Assembly: GCA_031254035.1 (NCBI GenBank)
Contig: JAIRVF010000014.1
Location: 1 to 64,000 of the forward strand
Direction of reading: 5' to 3'
DNA length: 64,000 nt
Source of the DNA: Paenibacillus sp.
GTDB taxonomy: Bacteria > Bacillota > Bacilli > Paenibacillales > Paenibacillaceae
In this document: positions 18,289 through 27,686 of the stretch, in pieces
How positions within the stretch are numbered: the first letter of the stretch is position 1
Layout of the letters: each line of letters begins with the position of its first letter
The notes under the pieces: generated by a model
Told to the model about the DNA's origin: nothing
The model's database searches: none
Seen by the model: the letters and a program-made list of their open reading frames with translations, nothing else
Program-made: the position numbers and the translations under genes

Positions 18289-19236
18289 ATGGGCATCCAA
18301 CGTTCACATTCTTCCGTTACCGTCACCTGGACGGGAATGATCGGTGATTTTTCTCTCGCAGTTTTAAAAGGAGCAGTAGGTTATTTCTCGGGCAGCAGGG
18401 CTTTGTTGGGTGATGCATTGTATTCCGCTTCCGATGCTGTGTCCGCCCTGAACCGACTCATTCCACGCCGCTTGTCTTCGAAGGCAGGGAAACGGCCAAA
18501 CCGGTCATACCGGACGGAGCCGGTGTTTGCTATTATGTTTGCGGTGCTTGTTCTGATGGGGGGCCTTCAAATTGCGGTGACTTCCATCCGGGGGATCGCT
18601 TCAGGGAAAGTGCATATACCGGATAAATTCACACTGATTGCCATTTTTGTGTTTTTGGGGGTCAAAGAAGTTATTTTCCAATTCCAATACCGTTTTTCGA
18701 AAAAGCAGGGCGACGGTCAACATACCGCCTATGCAGAAGAACATCGCTTCAGCTTGTACACCTCATTGATCGTATGTGTCGGTGTATTTTTGTCCGTGTT
18801 GGGAGAGGCCTATCAGTGGAGAGTTATGATGTATATGGATTCGGTCTCGGCCTTGGTTGTGGCTGGATTGGTGATCCGAAAAGGATATCTTTTGATTACG
18901 GATTCGGTTTATGGTCCACTTGTTCAGAAAGCGGAGCAGGGGGATGATATCAGCTTTATAGAGACTGTTCAGCGGGTGCACGGGATTATCACGGTCGATG
19001 ATCTGAAGGCCCGAGAGCAGGGACATTATATAACAGTGGATCTCAAAATTAGCGTTAATCCCCGAATTACGGTGCTTGAAGCGAATGAGATCGCCGAACG
19101 CGCTAAAAAATTGTTGATGAACCGCTTTGTTCATGTCAGCGAAGTGAATATTCAGGTCGTACCTTATGATCCCGGTTATCCGTATAAATCCAATCACCAG
19201 CTTGCGGATAATGACATGCCGACAATAATTCAATAG
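18289..19236 (+). CDS. Cation diffusion facilitator-like protein with altered metal site
   Basis: A 315-residue protein of the CDF fold: six membrane spans then a cytoplasmic domain with the dimerisation pattern VQRVHGIITVDDLKARE and HVSEVNIQVVP. CDF proteins export Zn, Mn, Fe or Co ions in exchange for protons. The second-span motif reads LLGDALYSASD, with Tyr where transporters have His or Asp, and the fifth-span motif reads EEHRFSLYTS, where the usual metal-binding His and Asp align with Glu and Ser. It may not transport divalent metal in the usual way. ATG at 18289 follows GAGAGGAGG. It lies 51 bp upstream of recJ. Confidence 0.8.
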   Translation: MGIQRSHSSVTVTWTGMIGDFSLAVLKGAVGYFSGSRALLGDALYSASDAVSALNRLIPRRLSSKAGKRPNRSYRTEPVFAIMFAVLVLMGGLQIAVTSIRGIASGKVHIPDKFTLIAIFVFLGVKEVIFQFQYRFSKKQGDGQHTAYAEEHRFSLYTSLIVCVGVFLSVLGEAYQWRVMMYMDSVSALVVAGLVIRKGYLLITDSVYGPLVQKAEQGDDISFIETVQRVHGIITVDDLKAREQGHYITVDLKISVNPRITVLEANEIAERAKKLLMNRFVHVSEVNIQVVPYDPGYPYKSNHQLADNDMPTIIQ

Positions 19237-19287
19237 ACATTTATGGGATATAAGCTCGTGACAGGCAAGAAAGAAGGGTGAAGACGA

Positions 19288-21690
19288 TTGTTTGAATCAA
19301 AATATTCGTGGAAAACTACGTCTGGCAGCGAGGAGAAGGTGCGAATCCTATCAGAAAAGCTCTCGATATCGCCGATAACGGCTTCGCTCTTAGCCTCAAG
19401 AGGAATCGAAAGCGCTGAAGTGGCGGATATGTTTCTAAACGGGAATCTGGAATCACTGCATGATCCGTATTTGCTGCTAGGTATGGAGAAGGCGGTACCG
19501 AGGATTCAACAGGCGATTGATCAAGGGGAACATATTTTGATTTATGGGGATTACGATGCGGATGGTGTTTCCAGCACTTCATTAATGATTTATTTTATGC
19601 GATATGTAGGAGCTTCCTACGATATCTATATTCCACATCGATCCAATGAAGGATATGGACTACACAATCATGCGCTCGATTGGGCGCATCAGCAGGGAGT
19701 CAGTCTGGTGATCACGGTAGATACCGGGATCAGCGCGGTTGAACAGATCGCGTATGCCAACTCGCTGGGGATCGACGTCATCGTTACAGATCACCACGAA
19801 CCTCCCGAAGTGCTGCCTGAGGCTTATGCACTGATTAATCCGAAGCAGCCGGGATGTCCGTATCCTTTTAAGGGGCTGGCCGGAGTAGGTGTAGCTTATA
19901 AATTGGCACAGGCCGTACTTAAACAGTCGCCAATTGAATGGACGGAAATCGTGGCCATTGGAACGATTGCCGATTTGATGCCTTTAACTGGGGAAAATCG
20001 CATCCTGGTTAGCCGCGGTCTAGAATCCATGCGCCGAACATCCTTCCCGGGCATTCGGGCGCTGATGGAAGTAAGCGGGATTGACGCGGGAGCCGTTACA
20101 TCGACCAACGTAGCATTTGGGATGGCGCCGCGAATCAATGCCAGTGGACGCCTGGATCATGCCGGTTCGGCGGTGGCCCTATTGACGACAGAGGATGCGG
20201 ATCAAGCGCAGCAATTATCTCATTCACTCGATGAACTGAACAAAGAGCGGCAGCAGGTCGTGGAAACGATTGTGCAGGAAGCGCTTCTCCAGATGCAGTC
20301 CAAAATGACAAACGGAAGCGTACCGGATGTGATTGTTCTGGCAGGGGAAGGCTGGAATGTAGGCGTTGTTGGGATCGTCGCTTCCAAAATCCTTGAGCGT
20401 TATTACCGGCCTGTCATTATACTAGGCATTGATCCGGAGACCGGAATGTGTAAAGGCTCGGCAAGATCCATTCCGGGTCTTGATATCTATGAGGCTCTTA
20501 CTTCCTGCAAAAATCTCATGGATCATTACGGCGGTCATCCGGCCGCGGCCGGGATGAGCCTGCAGCGGGAGCAGCTTCAAGCTTTTGAGGAGGCCTTAAA
20601 TCGTTATGCCGCACAGGTGCTAACGGAAGAGGACTTTAATCCCGTTACGGCAACCGACGGAGAGTGGAGATTGTCCGACATTCCTTTGGCTGTCGTTGAC
20701 GAGATGGAAATGCTTGCCCCATTTGGCATGGCGAATCCGGTACCTAAGTTGATTTTCCGAGGGACACAGCTGGTGGAGATGCGGAAAATGGGTAAGGACG
20801 GCAAACATTTGAAGTTGGTCGTCCGTCAAGAGGGAACGCGGATCGAAGCCGTAGCTTTTGGCAGAGGAGACCTAGCGGAGCTGCTTGAAGAAGGCATGAC
20901 GCTTGATATTCTCGGCGAAGTATCTGTTAATGAATGGAACGGATCAAGGAAGCCACAGCTTATGCTGCAGGACATGAGGATACCGGGTCCGCAGGTATTT
21001 GATCTGCGCGAGACTAGAAAGCCTTGGAGTGAAGTGCAGCGGATATACGACATGATCAATGCGCATATGCGTCTAGACCATCGTCATATCGCCGCCGTAT
21101 TTAATCCGTCTATTGAAAGTTGCCCCAAATTAGAATTGAATGATTACTCCCTTTGGGTATATGATAAGAATGCTGGAATTTCGGCATTTAACGATGCGGC
21201 GGATACTTATGGTAAGGATCTTGTTACGACGTTGTTTATGATTCATACACCCGATTCAGCTGATCAACTGGATGCGCTGATGGGCTCGTTCAAGAACCTT
21301 TCCAACGTGTTTCTTCTCCATTCGGGGCGGAATAAGGTGGAGCAGTTGACAATTCCGAACCGTGAGCAGTTTAAATTGCTATACGTTTTATTGATGCGTA
21401 TGGCTGCTGAACCGATTAGGGAGCAGGAGGCGCTTGCCAGACTTAGTCTTCAGTCTTCCTCAACCCTTCGCATGGTCACGATGATGATGGATGTATTCGA
21501 GGAGCTTTCGTTTATTGAACGGCGTGATGGATTTATTACAGTCATTCCGAAGCCGCCAAAACGGGAACTCAGTAGTTCCATACATTTTTCCGCATTGGGC
21601 AGTCTGGCCGAAATGGAGCAGCATTTGCTGTATGCAGGTACGCCGCAGTGCACCAGTTGGATGATATCCCGTATGGAAGGCGCCAGCTAA
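19288..21690 (+). CDS. recJ: Single-stranded-DNA-specific exonuclease RecJ
   Basis: RecJ degrades single-stranded DNA 5' to 3' in recombination and repair. The 800-residue protein carries DHH-superfamily motifs YGDYDADG (86-93) and VTDHHEP (166-172), DHHA1 motif GGHPAAAGMSL (about 412-422), an OB-fold domain and the C-terminal extension seen in Bacillales RecJ. The start is TTG behind AAGAAGGG. It is followed by apt after 40 bp, as in B. subtilis. Confidence 0.95.
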   Translation: MFESKYSWKTTSGSEEKVRILSEKLSISPITASLLASRGIESAEVADMFLNGNLESLHDPYLLLGMEKAVPRIQQAIDQGEHILIYGDYDADGVSSTSLMIYFMRYVGASYDIYIPHRSNEGYGLHNHALDWAHQQGVSLVITVDTGISAVEQIAYANSLGIDVIVTDHHEPPEVLPEAYALINPKQPGCPYPFKGLAGVGVAYKLAQAVLKQSPIEWTEIVAIGTIADLMPLTGENRILVSRGLESMRRTSFPGIRALMEVSGIDAGAVTSTNVAFGMAPRINASGRLDHAGSAVALLTTEDADQAQQLSHSLDELNKERQQVVETIVQEALLQMQSKMTNGSVPDVIVLAGEGWNVGVVGIVASKILERYYRPVIILGIDPETGMCKGSARSIPGLDIYEALTSCKNLMDHYGGHPAAAGMSLQREQLQAFEEALNRYAAQVLTEEDFNPVTATDGEWRLSDIPLAVVDEMEMLAPFGMANPVPKLIFRGTQLVEMRKMGKDGKHLKLVVRQEGTRIEAVAFGRGDLAELLEEGMTLDILGEVSVNEWNGSRKPQLMLQDMRIPGPQVFDLRETRKPWSEVQRIYDMINAHMRLDHRHIAAVFNPSIESCPKLELNDYSLWVYDKNAGISAFNDAADTYGKDLVTTLFMIHTPDSADQLDALMGSFKNLSNVFLLHSGRNKVEQLTIPNREQFKLLYVLLMRMAAEPIREQEALARLSLQSSSTLRMVTMMMDVFEELSFIERRDGFITVIPKPPKRELSSSIHFSALGSLAEMEQHLLYAGTPQCTSWMISRMEGAS

Positions 21691-21730
21691 ACGTAAGACC
21701 TTTTCGTATATTACTTAGGAGGAGATTATT

Positions 21731-22249
21731 TTGGATTATAAAGATTACATTCGGGTAATTCCCGATTTCCCGCAGCCAGGGATCAGCTTCAAAGACATTA
21801 CAACATTGCTTCAAAACGGAGAGATGTATAAAAAAGCCATCAACGAGATGAAAGAGATGGTGTCCGCTCTGAAGATTGATGTTATTGCAGGTCCTGAAGC
21901 GCGCGGATTTGTGGTAGGAGCTCCTCTGGCCTATGCGCTTGGCGTTGGCTTTGCCCCAATTCGTAAAAGCGGGAAGCTTCCATACGAAACGATTGAGGCT
22001 GGATATGATTTGGAATATGGCAAAGACAAACTTGCTATGCATACGGATGCCATCCGCAAAGGACAGAATGTGCTGATTGCAGACGATCTGCTGGCCACTG
22101 GGGGGACGATTTCGACGTCCGTTAACCTAATTGAGCAGCTTGGCGGCAATGTGGTAGGCGCTGCATTCCTGATTGAGCTGGCAGCTTTAAACGGCCGTGA
22201 TAAACTTCCAGGGGTTGAAGTATTCTCCCTGATGACGTATGAAGACTAA
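21731..22249 (+). CDS. apt: Adenine phosphoribosyltransferase
   Basis: Apt salvages adenine with PRPP to make AMP. The 172-residue protein has the PRPP-binding motif VLIADDLLATGGT (114-126), the adenine-binding PDFPQPGISFKDIT start and the flexible loop near 80-105. The start is TTG behind AGGAGG. In most Bacillales apt is followed directly by relA; here about 2.7 kb of repeats, a gene remnant and a minus-strand permease are inserted. Confidence 0.96.
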   Translation: MDYKDYIRVIPDFPQPGISFKDITTLLQNGEMYKKAINEMKEMVSALKIDVIAGPEARGFVVGAPLAYALGVGFAPIRKSGKLPYETIEAGYDLEYGKDKLAMHTDAIRKGQNVLIADDLLATGGTISTSVNLIEQLGGNVVGAAFLIELAALNGRDKLPGVEVFSLMTYED

Positions 22250-22291
22250 TCTAAACGAATAATGGACTTCGGGGGGCTGCTGTTTCCCGGG

Positions 22292-22335
22292 AAATAATAC
22301 CTTTGGGCTGATTTGGCCTAAAGGTATTATTTTTA
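22292..22335 (+). terminator. Terminator after apt
   Basis: AATAATACCTTT(GGGC) ... (GGCC)TAAAGGTATTATT hairpin followed by T residues; closes the CDF-recJ-apt transcript. Confidence 0.88.
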
Positions 22336-22494
22336 TATCAGAAACTCTCATGCCTCATGGTCACCACCAACGATGAGAATGCTAAGGGGATTTTTGCTGG
22401 TCAACATCGTGTTATAGAGTAAATCTGTAACGTGTACGCTTTGTTGTTTTTGTAGTTTGGTGAATCTAGCTTCGAAAGTTACCCACCTGTATTT

Positions 22495-22684
22495 TAAAGG
22501 ACACCATGGCCGCTAAGTGGCTAAAAACAGCCGTCTTGGAATTATAACGGACACCACGGCGCTTAGATGCCCCGAAACACCGCCAAAAAGGCTCCTTTTC
22601 ACTAAATAGCAGCATCTGTGTCCGCTAGAAACCATAATAGTCGAAATTGCTCACAATAGCGGCCGCTGTGTCCGTTAGCAAAAA
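22495..22684. repeat. Cluster of four short GGACAC repeats
   Basis: Four related 20-25 bp units: direct at about 22495-22516 (AAAGGACACCATGGCCGCTA) and 22545-22565 (AACGGACACCACGGCGCTTA), and inverted at about 22609-22630 (CAGCATCTGTGTCCGCTA) and 22659-22680 (GCGGCCGCTGTGTCCGTTA). The four lie in 190 bp without a coding frame. They look like degenerate units of an intergenic repeat family. Confidence 0.7.
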
Positions 22685-22829
22685 CACATTTTTGTAACTT
22701 CTGGTAAGGGGCATCCTGATATCGCTCACCGGAATAAAACTTTTGTTTAGAAAATAAAGCAGAATATTTCTTTTTTATCTTACTATAATTTTCTTTGTAA
22801 GCGATTTAATAAATATAAAATCTGTTTTC

Positions 22830-22923
22830 TCCAATCTTCATAACGGTTAAGACTAAAAGCAAATCAAGAAATTTGGAGGCGGGCAGCGATCGGAAGAACG
22901 ATCTGTACCCGTTGCTGTAGCCT
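22830..22923 (+). repeat. Right arm of a hairpin repeat element, copy 1
   Basis: From 22861 the sequence AAATCAAGAAATTTGGAG, then CAGCGATCGGAAGAACGAT, repeats what is found at 52173-52231. A weakly preserved left arm (TCTGTTTTCTCCAATCTT, from 22830) precedes it, so this copy is a decayed half of the longer element at 52094-52231. Confidence 0.75.
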
Positions 22924-22930
22924 CGCACAA

Positions 22931-23270
22931 TGTCAAGAACTGGTTTCAGTATCGAGCCGTTAAGACCGCCATTTTACCGATATTTATCGATTTTGATAAT
23001 TACGTGAAAGTTTGGAAGTTTATGAACTTCCCGAGATATATCTATAACACGGTGGTCATTACGGCGCTAGGCATAATCTTTAATGTATTGCTGTCCTCTC
23101 TTACGGCCTATCCGCTTGCCGCGGCGCTAACTTTTTTGAACGGGCAGTTTTCCTATAATTTTGGCTGGATCGCAGCGGGGACGATGATTTCGGTGCTACC
23201 GATCATAATCGTGTTTTTATTTACCCAGCGTTATTATATGGAGGGGATTGCGGGTGCAATAAAAGGATAA
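22931..23270 (+). pseudogene. Remnant of a sugar ABC transporter permease
   Basis: The frame ending at 23270 reads as pieces of a MalG/AraQ-type carbohydrate permease: NYVKVWKFMNFPRYIYNTV then LTAYPLAAALTF, and the family C terminus IVFLFTQRYYMEGIAGAIKG. The EAA-loop region and several membrane spans between them are missing, and no start with a ribosome binding site or N-terminal part is present. In-frame similarity reaches back to about 22931, where the hairpin repeat ends. No partner permease, binding protein or ATPase is nearby. It is best read as a deletion-decayed gene. Confidence 0.7.
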
Positions 23271-23306
23271 GAGACACGCTTTCACTTTCAGACCGTTTCA
23301 TAAATA

Positions 23307-23350
23307 AAGAGCCGGCAGCGCTCCCTGGTAGGGACTTGTCCGGCTCTTCT
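23307..23350 (-). terminator. Terminator of the uracil permease gene
   Basis: AAGAGCCGG(CAGCGCTCCC) ... (GGGACTTGT)CCGGCTCTT hairpin immediately beyond the minus-strand stop; T-rich on the minus strand. Confidence 0.85.
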
Positions 23351-23363
23351 TATTTCAAAAATT

Positions 23364-24668
23364 TCAGTCAGGAGTCTTTTCGACTAGTTCATCGTTTTGC
23401 TCATTTGAAAGTCCGAGCACCTCGATTAATTTAAAGAACAGGCTAAGTAGGATGCCTACGATCGTAGCCAAAGCCATCCCTTTCAACTGAACGTTGCCGA
23501 TATCCAGCTTCACCCCACTGATGCCGACCACCAGTACGAGTGTTGCCAGAATCATGTTGGTCGGTTTCGAGAAATCAACCTTTTGCTCTACGAAAATGCG
23601 CAGCCCCGAAGCGGCGATGACCCCGAACAGCAGCAGTGAAACGCCGCCCATTACGGGTTCCGGAATGTGGGCAATCACCGAGGAGAAGGTTCCCGAGAAG
23701 GAAAGGATGACCGCAAAGATCGCAGCACCAGCAATAACAAAGATGGAGTATACCTTAGTCAAGGCCATAACTCCGATATTTTCACCATAGGTTGTATTCG
23801 GTGTAGAACCGACGAATCCGGAAATAATGGTAGAAATACCGTTGCCGAGCAGAGAGCGGTTGAGGCCGGGATCTTTGGACAAATCCTTACCGACAATGTT
23901 GCTGGTTACCAGTAGATGGCCGATATGTTCGACGATAACGACAAGAGATACGGGAATAATGGTAAGGATAGCCGTCATATCAAATTTGGGGGTGGTTATT
24001 TTTGGAACAGTGAAGAGATGCGCGTTTGCAATGGCTGCCTTATCAATCATGCCAGGGATAAAATACGCGATGGCATATCCGGTGACGATGCCGATCAGGA
24101 TATGAATGATTTTGGGAAAGCCGCGGAACAATACAGCGCCGATGACGGTTACACCAAGTGTTACCATCGAAATAATGGCGGCATTAGGATTAAACCAATC
24201 GGCCGGAGCGCCTTCCTTCGGGATAATGCCTGCCATGCCGGCTGCGACGGGCACAAGTTCCAGACCGATCGTAGCAACGATGGCGCCCATAGCCGCAGGA
24301 GGGAAGACAACGTCAATCCACTTGGTACCGGCAAATTGCACAAGAAGTCCGAATAGTACGAATATGACGCCGGTGACGATAAAGGCGCCAAGAGCCAGCG
24401 GATAATTATCCGTGTTATTATTCAATACAGATAGCACCGGGGCAATAAAGGCGAAGCTTGACCCAAGGTAGGCAGGAATTTTGCCTTTACAGATCAAAAT
24501 GTAAAGCAAGGTTCCGATTCCGTTCATCAGCAAAATCATGCCGGGATCAACATGGAATAGGTTAGGTACGAGTACCGTGCTGCCGAACATGGCGAACAGA
24601 TGCTGCAGGCTCAGCAGAATGCCCGGACCCAAAGGAAGCTTTTCATTGACTTGAATTTCGCGTTGCAA
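23364..24668 (-). CDS. uraA: Uracil/xanthine permease, NCS2 family (UraA type)
   Basis: A 12-14-span nucleobase:proton symporter. The N terminus VNEKLPLGPGILLSLQHLFAMFG and the span pair leading to FAFIAPV closely follow E. coli UraA and B. subtilis PyrP; the conserved binding-helix region PNTTYGENIGVMALTKVYS includes the glutamate used for uracil binding. I chose TTG at 24668 (434 residues) because GGGAG lies at good spacing; ATG at 24713 in frame has no ribosome binding site. Uracil is the likely substrate. No PyrR attenuator was recognised upstream. It is inserted opposite to apt and relA. Confidence 0.88.
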   Translation of the reverse strand: MQREIQVNEKLPLGPGILLSLQHLFAMFGSTVLVPNLFHVDPGMILLMNGIGTLLYILICKGKIPAYLGSSFAFIAPVLSVLNNNTDNYPLALGAFIVTGVIFVLFGLLVQFAGTKWIDVVFPPAAMGAIVATIGLELVPVAAGMAGIIPKEGAPADWFNPNAAIISMVTLGVTVIGAVLFRGFPKIIHILIGIVTGYAIAYFIPGMIDKAAIANAHLFTVPKITTPKFDMTAILTIIPVSLVVIVEHIGHLLVTSNIVGKDLSKDPGLNRSLLGNGISTIISGFVGSTPNTTYGENIGVMALTKVYSIFVIAGAAIFAVILSFSGTFSSVIAHIPEPVMGGVSLLLFGVIAASGLRIFVEQKVDFSKPTNMILATLVLVVGISGVKLDIGNVQLKGMALATIVGILLSLFFKLIEVLGLSNEQNDELVEKTPD

Positions 24669-24833
24669 ATGGCTCACTCCCAATTTGAATTGTTTTCGTT
24701 TCTCGAATTGCATTCAATGAACTAGATTAGCCAAGAAAACGACATTTTTCAATCATTTTTTTTGTGAAACATCAGGAAATGCAAAAAAGCGAAGATTATT
24801 GCCGTTATCGTTTCCTGTTCCTGGCAAGAAATA

Positions 24834-24862
24834 TTGACGTGGAGCCTTTCAAGCGTCATAAT
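24834..24862 (+). promoter_or_regulatory. Likely sigma-A promoter of relA
   Basis: TTGACG (24834-24839) and CATAAT (24857-24862), spacer 17 bp, ending 90 bp before the relA start. Confidence 0.55.
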
Positions 24863-24952
24863 TATAGGAAATCTTGTTTGACCAGGGAACCTGCTTAGGA
24901 TGAAACATCAGCGGGTTCTATTTCATATAGAAGGGAATCGGAAACGACTAGA

Positions 24953-27130
24953 ATGGGCATAGAGCGATTACTTGAAAAGGCTGGAGCCTATATAAAAGGG
25001 CCAGATTTGGACCGCATCCGGGAAGCCTATGATTTCGCGGAACAAGCCCATCACGGCCAGGTGCGGAAATCCGGTGAACCCTATATTCTGCATCCGCTTG
25101 CGGTTGCAGATATTGTTGTGAACCTGATGATGGATACGACATCCATCGTCGCCGCGCTGCTGCATGATGTCGTTGAGGATACCACCGTATCGCTCGAGGA
25201 TATCCGCGATAAGTTCGGTAATGTCTGTGCGATGCTGGTTGACGGGCTGACCAAGTTGGAGCGAATCCAGTTCCGTTCCAAGGAAGAGCAGCAAAACGAA
25301 AATTACCGTAAAATGTTTATCGCCATGGCGCAGGACATTCGCGTCATCGTCATCAAGTTGGCTGACCGGCTCCATAATATGCGTACGTTGAAATACCAAT
25401 CGGAGGAGAGCCAGCGGCGGATTGCTTATGAAACGCTGGAAATTTTCTGCCCGATAGCAGACAGGCTCGGTATTTCGGCGATAAAAGGCGAAATGGAGGA
25501 TCTTTCCCTTCGGTACTTAAATCCGCAACAGTATTACCGTATCGCCAATTTGATTCATAAGAAGCGCGCTGAACGTGAACAGTTTGTCGACAACGTCATT
25601 TCCCGGATCCGCGAAAAGCTGGATGAAATGGGGATCGAAGGCGATTTGTCAGGTAGACCGAAGCATATTTACAGCGTTTTTAATAAAATGACGACGAAAA
25701 ACAAGCAGTTTAATGAAATCTACGACCTGATTGCCATACGCGTTATTGTGGACAATATCAAGGACTGCTATGCCACATTGGGGATCATCCATACTTTATG
25801 GAAACCGATGCCTGGGCGGTTCAAAGATTATATCGCCATGCCGAAAGCGAACCTGTACCAATCGCTGCATACGACGGTGGTGGGCCCAAATGGAGAGCCT
25901 ACAGAAGTACAGATCCGCACCTGGGAGATGCACCGTACGGCCGAATATGGTATCGCGGCACACTGGGCTTACAAGGAAGGTACGACGCCTGGGGGCAATT
26001 TTGAAAATAAGATGACCTTTTTCAGAGAAATTCTGGAATTGCAGCATGAGGCCAAGGATGCATCGGAATTTGTGGAATCCCTTAAGATGGATTTCTTCTC
26101 GGACCTCGTATTCGTATTTACGCCGAAAGGCGAGGTGATTGAGCTTCCTTCGGGCTCCGTACCGCTGGACTTCGCTTACCGGATCCATACGGAAGTAGGG
26201 AACCGGACGATCGGCGCCAAGGTAAACGGACGGATCGTACCGCTGGATCACCGCCTGAAAACAGGCGATATCGTAGAAATTCTCACCTCTAAGCATTCCT
26301 ATGGACCAAGCGGAGATTGGCTGAAAATCGCCCAATCCTCCCATGCGAGAAGCAAAATCAAGCAGTGGTTCAAGAAGGAAAAACGTGAAGAGAACGTGGA
26401 AAAAGGCCGCGACATGATCGAACGCGAGCTGAAGAGCCGCGGGCTGGACCCTGCCGAATGGACTACGGACGACAAGCTGCTGGAGGTAGCCAAGAAATTT
26501 GCTTTTAATGATTTGGAGGATATGCTGTCAGGCATCGGCTTTGGCGGCATTACGGCAGCACAAATTTGTACACGCCTAACGGAGCGTCTACGCAAAGAGC
26601 AGGAAGAAGCAAGTTTGCTTGAGTTGACCACAGAGAAGAAGGAAATTAAAGTTCCTTCGGAGAAAAGATCACGTCCGACCAACGGGGTGCGCGTTAAAGG
26701 AATTGACAATTTGCTCGTCCGCTTCGCCCGCTGCTGTAACCCCGTTCCGGGAGATGATATTGTTGGTTACGTTACCCGTGGGCGCGGCGTATCCGTTCAC
26801 CGGACCGACTGTCCGAACATTCCGACTTCAACCGACGGTGAGGAAGCGGCACGCGTCATTGAAGTGGAATGGGAGACCGAAATTGAAGCGAATTATAGTG
26901 TGGATATCGAGATTACGGGCCATGACCGTAACGGTTTGTTGAACGAGGTTTTGCAGGCGGTTTCCGAGAGCAAAACGAATATTTCCGCCGTTACCGGACG
27001 GTCAGATAAAAATAAGATGGCGCAGATCCACATGACGATTCTGATCCGCAATACGGATCATCTGCATTCGGTCGTGGAACGGATTAAGCGCGTGAAGGAT
27101 GTTTATACCGTACATCGGATTATCCAGTAG
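24953..27130 (+). CDS. relA: Bifunctional (p)ppGpp synthetase/hydrolase Rel
   Basis: The long RSH enzyme that makes and degrades the stringent-response alarmone. The 725-residue protein has an HD hydrolase domain (His71-Asp72 in LLHDVVEDT), RelA_SpoT synthetase domain (about 200-350, with NLYQSLHTTV), TGS domain (about 385-450), a zinc-finger/conserved-cysteine part (FARCCNPVPGDDIVGYVTRG, about 580-600) and a C-terminal ACT domain. All active-site regions look intact. It is followed by dtd 43 bp later, the order in B. subtilis. Confidence 0.97.
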   Translation: MGIERLLEKAGAYIKGPDLDRIREAYDFAEQAHHGQVRKSGEPYILHPLAVADIVVNLMMDTTSIVAALLHDVVEDTTVSLEDIRDKFGNVCAMLVDGLTKLERIQFRSKEEQQNENYRKMFIAMAQDIRVIVIKLADRLHNMRTLKYQSEESQRRIAYETLEIFCPIADRLGISAIKGEMEDLSLRYLNPQQYYRIANLIHKKRAEREQFVDNVISRIREKLDEMGIEGDLSGRPKHIYSVFNKMTTKNKQFNEIYDLIAIRVIVDNIKDCYATLGIIHTLWKPMPGRFKDYIAMPKANLYQSLHTTVVGPNGEPTEVQIRTWEMHRTAEYGIAAHWAYKEGTTPGGNFENKMTFFREILELQHEAKDASEFVESLKMDFFSDLVFVFTPKGEVIELPSGSVPLDFAYRIHTEVGNRTIGAKVNGRIVPLDHRLKTGDIVEILTSKHSYGPSGDWLKIAQSSHARSKIKQWFKKEKREENVEKGRDMIERELKSRGLDPAEWTTDDKLLEVAKKFAFNDLEDMLSGIGFGGITAAQICTRLTERLRKEQEEASLLELTTEKKEIKVPSEKRSRPTNGVRVKGIDNLLVRFARCCNPVPGDDIVGYVTRGRGVSVHRTDCPNIPTSTDGEEAARVIEVEWETEIEANYSVDIEITGHDRNGLLNEVLQAVSESKTNISAVTGRSDKNKMAQIHMTILIRNTDHLHSVVERIKRVKDVYTVHRIIQ

Positions 27131-27173
27131 GATAATCCTTTGATTTTTTCGGGCAAAGGAGCGTAGCATCAGC

Positions 27174-27623
27174 ATGAGAGTTGTCGTTCAACGCTGTAAG
27201 GAAGCGAAAGTAACCGTTAATGGGGAAATCACGGGGCAAATCGACCAGGGTTTGATGGTGCTTGTGGGAGTTACCCATGAAGACACGGAAAAGGATGCGC
27301 AGTATTTGGCTGATAAGGTTGCTGGTTTGCGCATTTTTGAAGACGAAGAAGGAAAAATGAATTTCAGCGTTATGGACGCGGGTGGCGGAATTTTGTCCGT
27401 TTCGCAGTTTACTTTATATGGCGACTGCCGCAAAGGCAAACGTCCGAACTTTATGGCTGCGGCCAGACCCGATGCGGCACTTGCGATTTATGAATGTTTT
27501 AACCGGGCACTCGAAACGAAGGGACTTACGGTCGCGACTGGACGTTTTGGGGAACTGATGGACGTGGAGTTTACCAATTGGGGACCGGTCACGCTGATCA
27601 TCGACAGCAAAACGACGGCATAG
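27174..27623 (+). CDS. dtd: D-aminoacyl-tRNA deacylase
   Basis: Dtd removes D-amino acids (and glycine from tRNA-Ala) mischarged on tRNA. The 149-residue protein shows SQFTLYGD (catalytic Thr region, about 78-85) and the cross-subunit NWGPVTL motif with Gly-cisPro (about 137-143). ATG follows AAAGGAG. Likely cotranscribed with relA. Confidence 0.96.
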   Translation: MRVVVQRCKEAKVTVNGEITGQIDQGLMVLVGVTHEDTEKDAQYLADKVAGLRIFEDEEGKMNFSVMDAGGGILSVSQFTLYGDCRKGKRPNFMAAARPDAALAIYECFNRALETKGLTVATGRFGELMDVEFTNWGPVTLIIDSKTTA

Positions 27624-27643
27624 GAAGCTGCCCATACGGGAAT

Positions 27644-27668
27644 GCTGATAATGAAATATCAGCTTTTA
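27644..27668 (+). terminator. Short terminator after dtd
   Basis: GCTGATA-ATGAAA-TATCAGC followed by TTTTA, 20 bp after the dtd stop. The stem is only 7 bp and AT-rich. Confidence 0.5.
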
Positions 27669-27686
27669 TCGAAGGAGCCGTCATCA

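Noticed and set aside
24669..24830. PyrR attenuator before the uracil permease
   Set aside because: The minus-strand leader is short and AT-rich and lacks an anti-antiterminator/terminator pair or a PyrR-binding loop.
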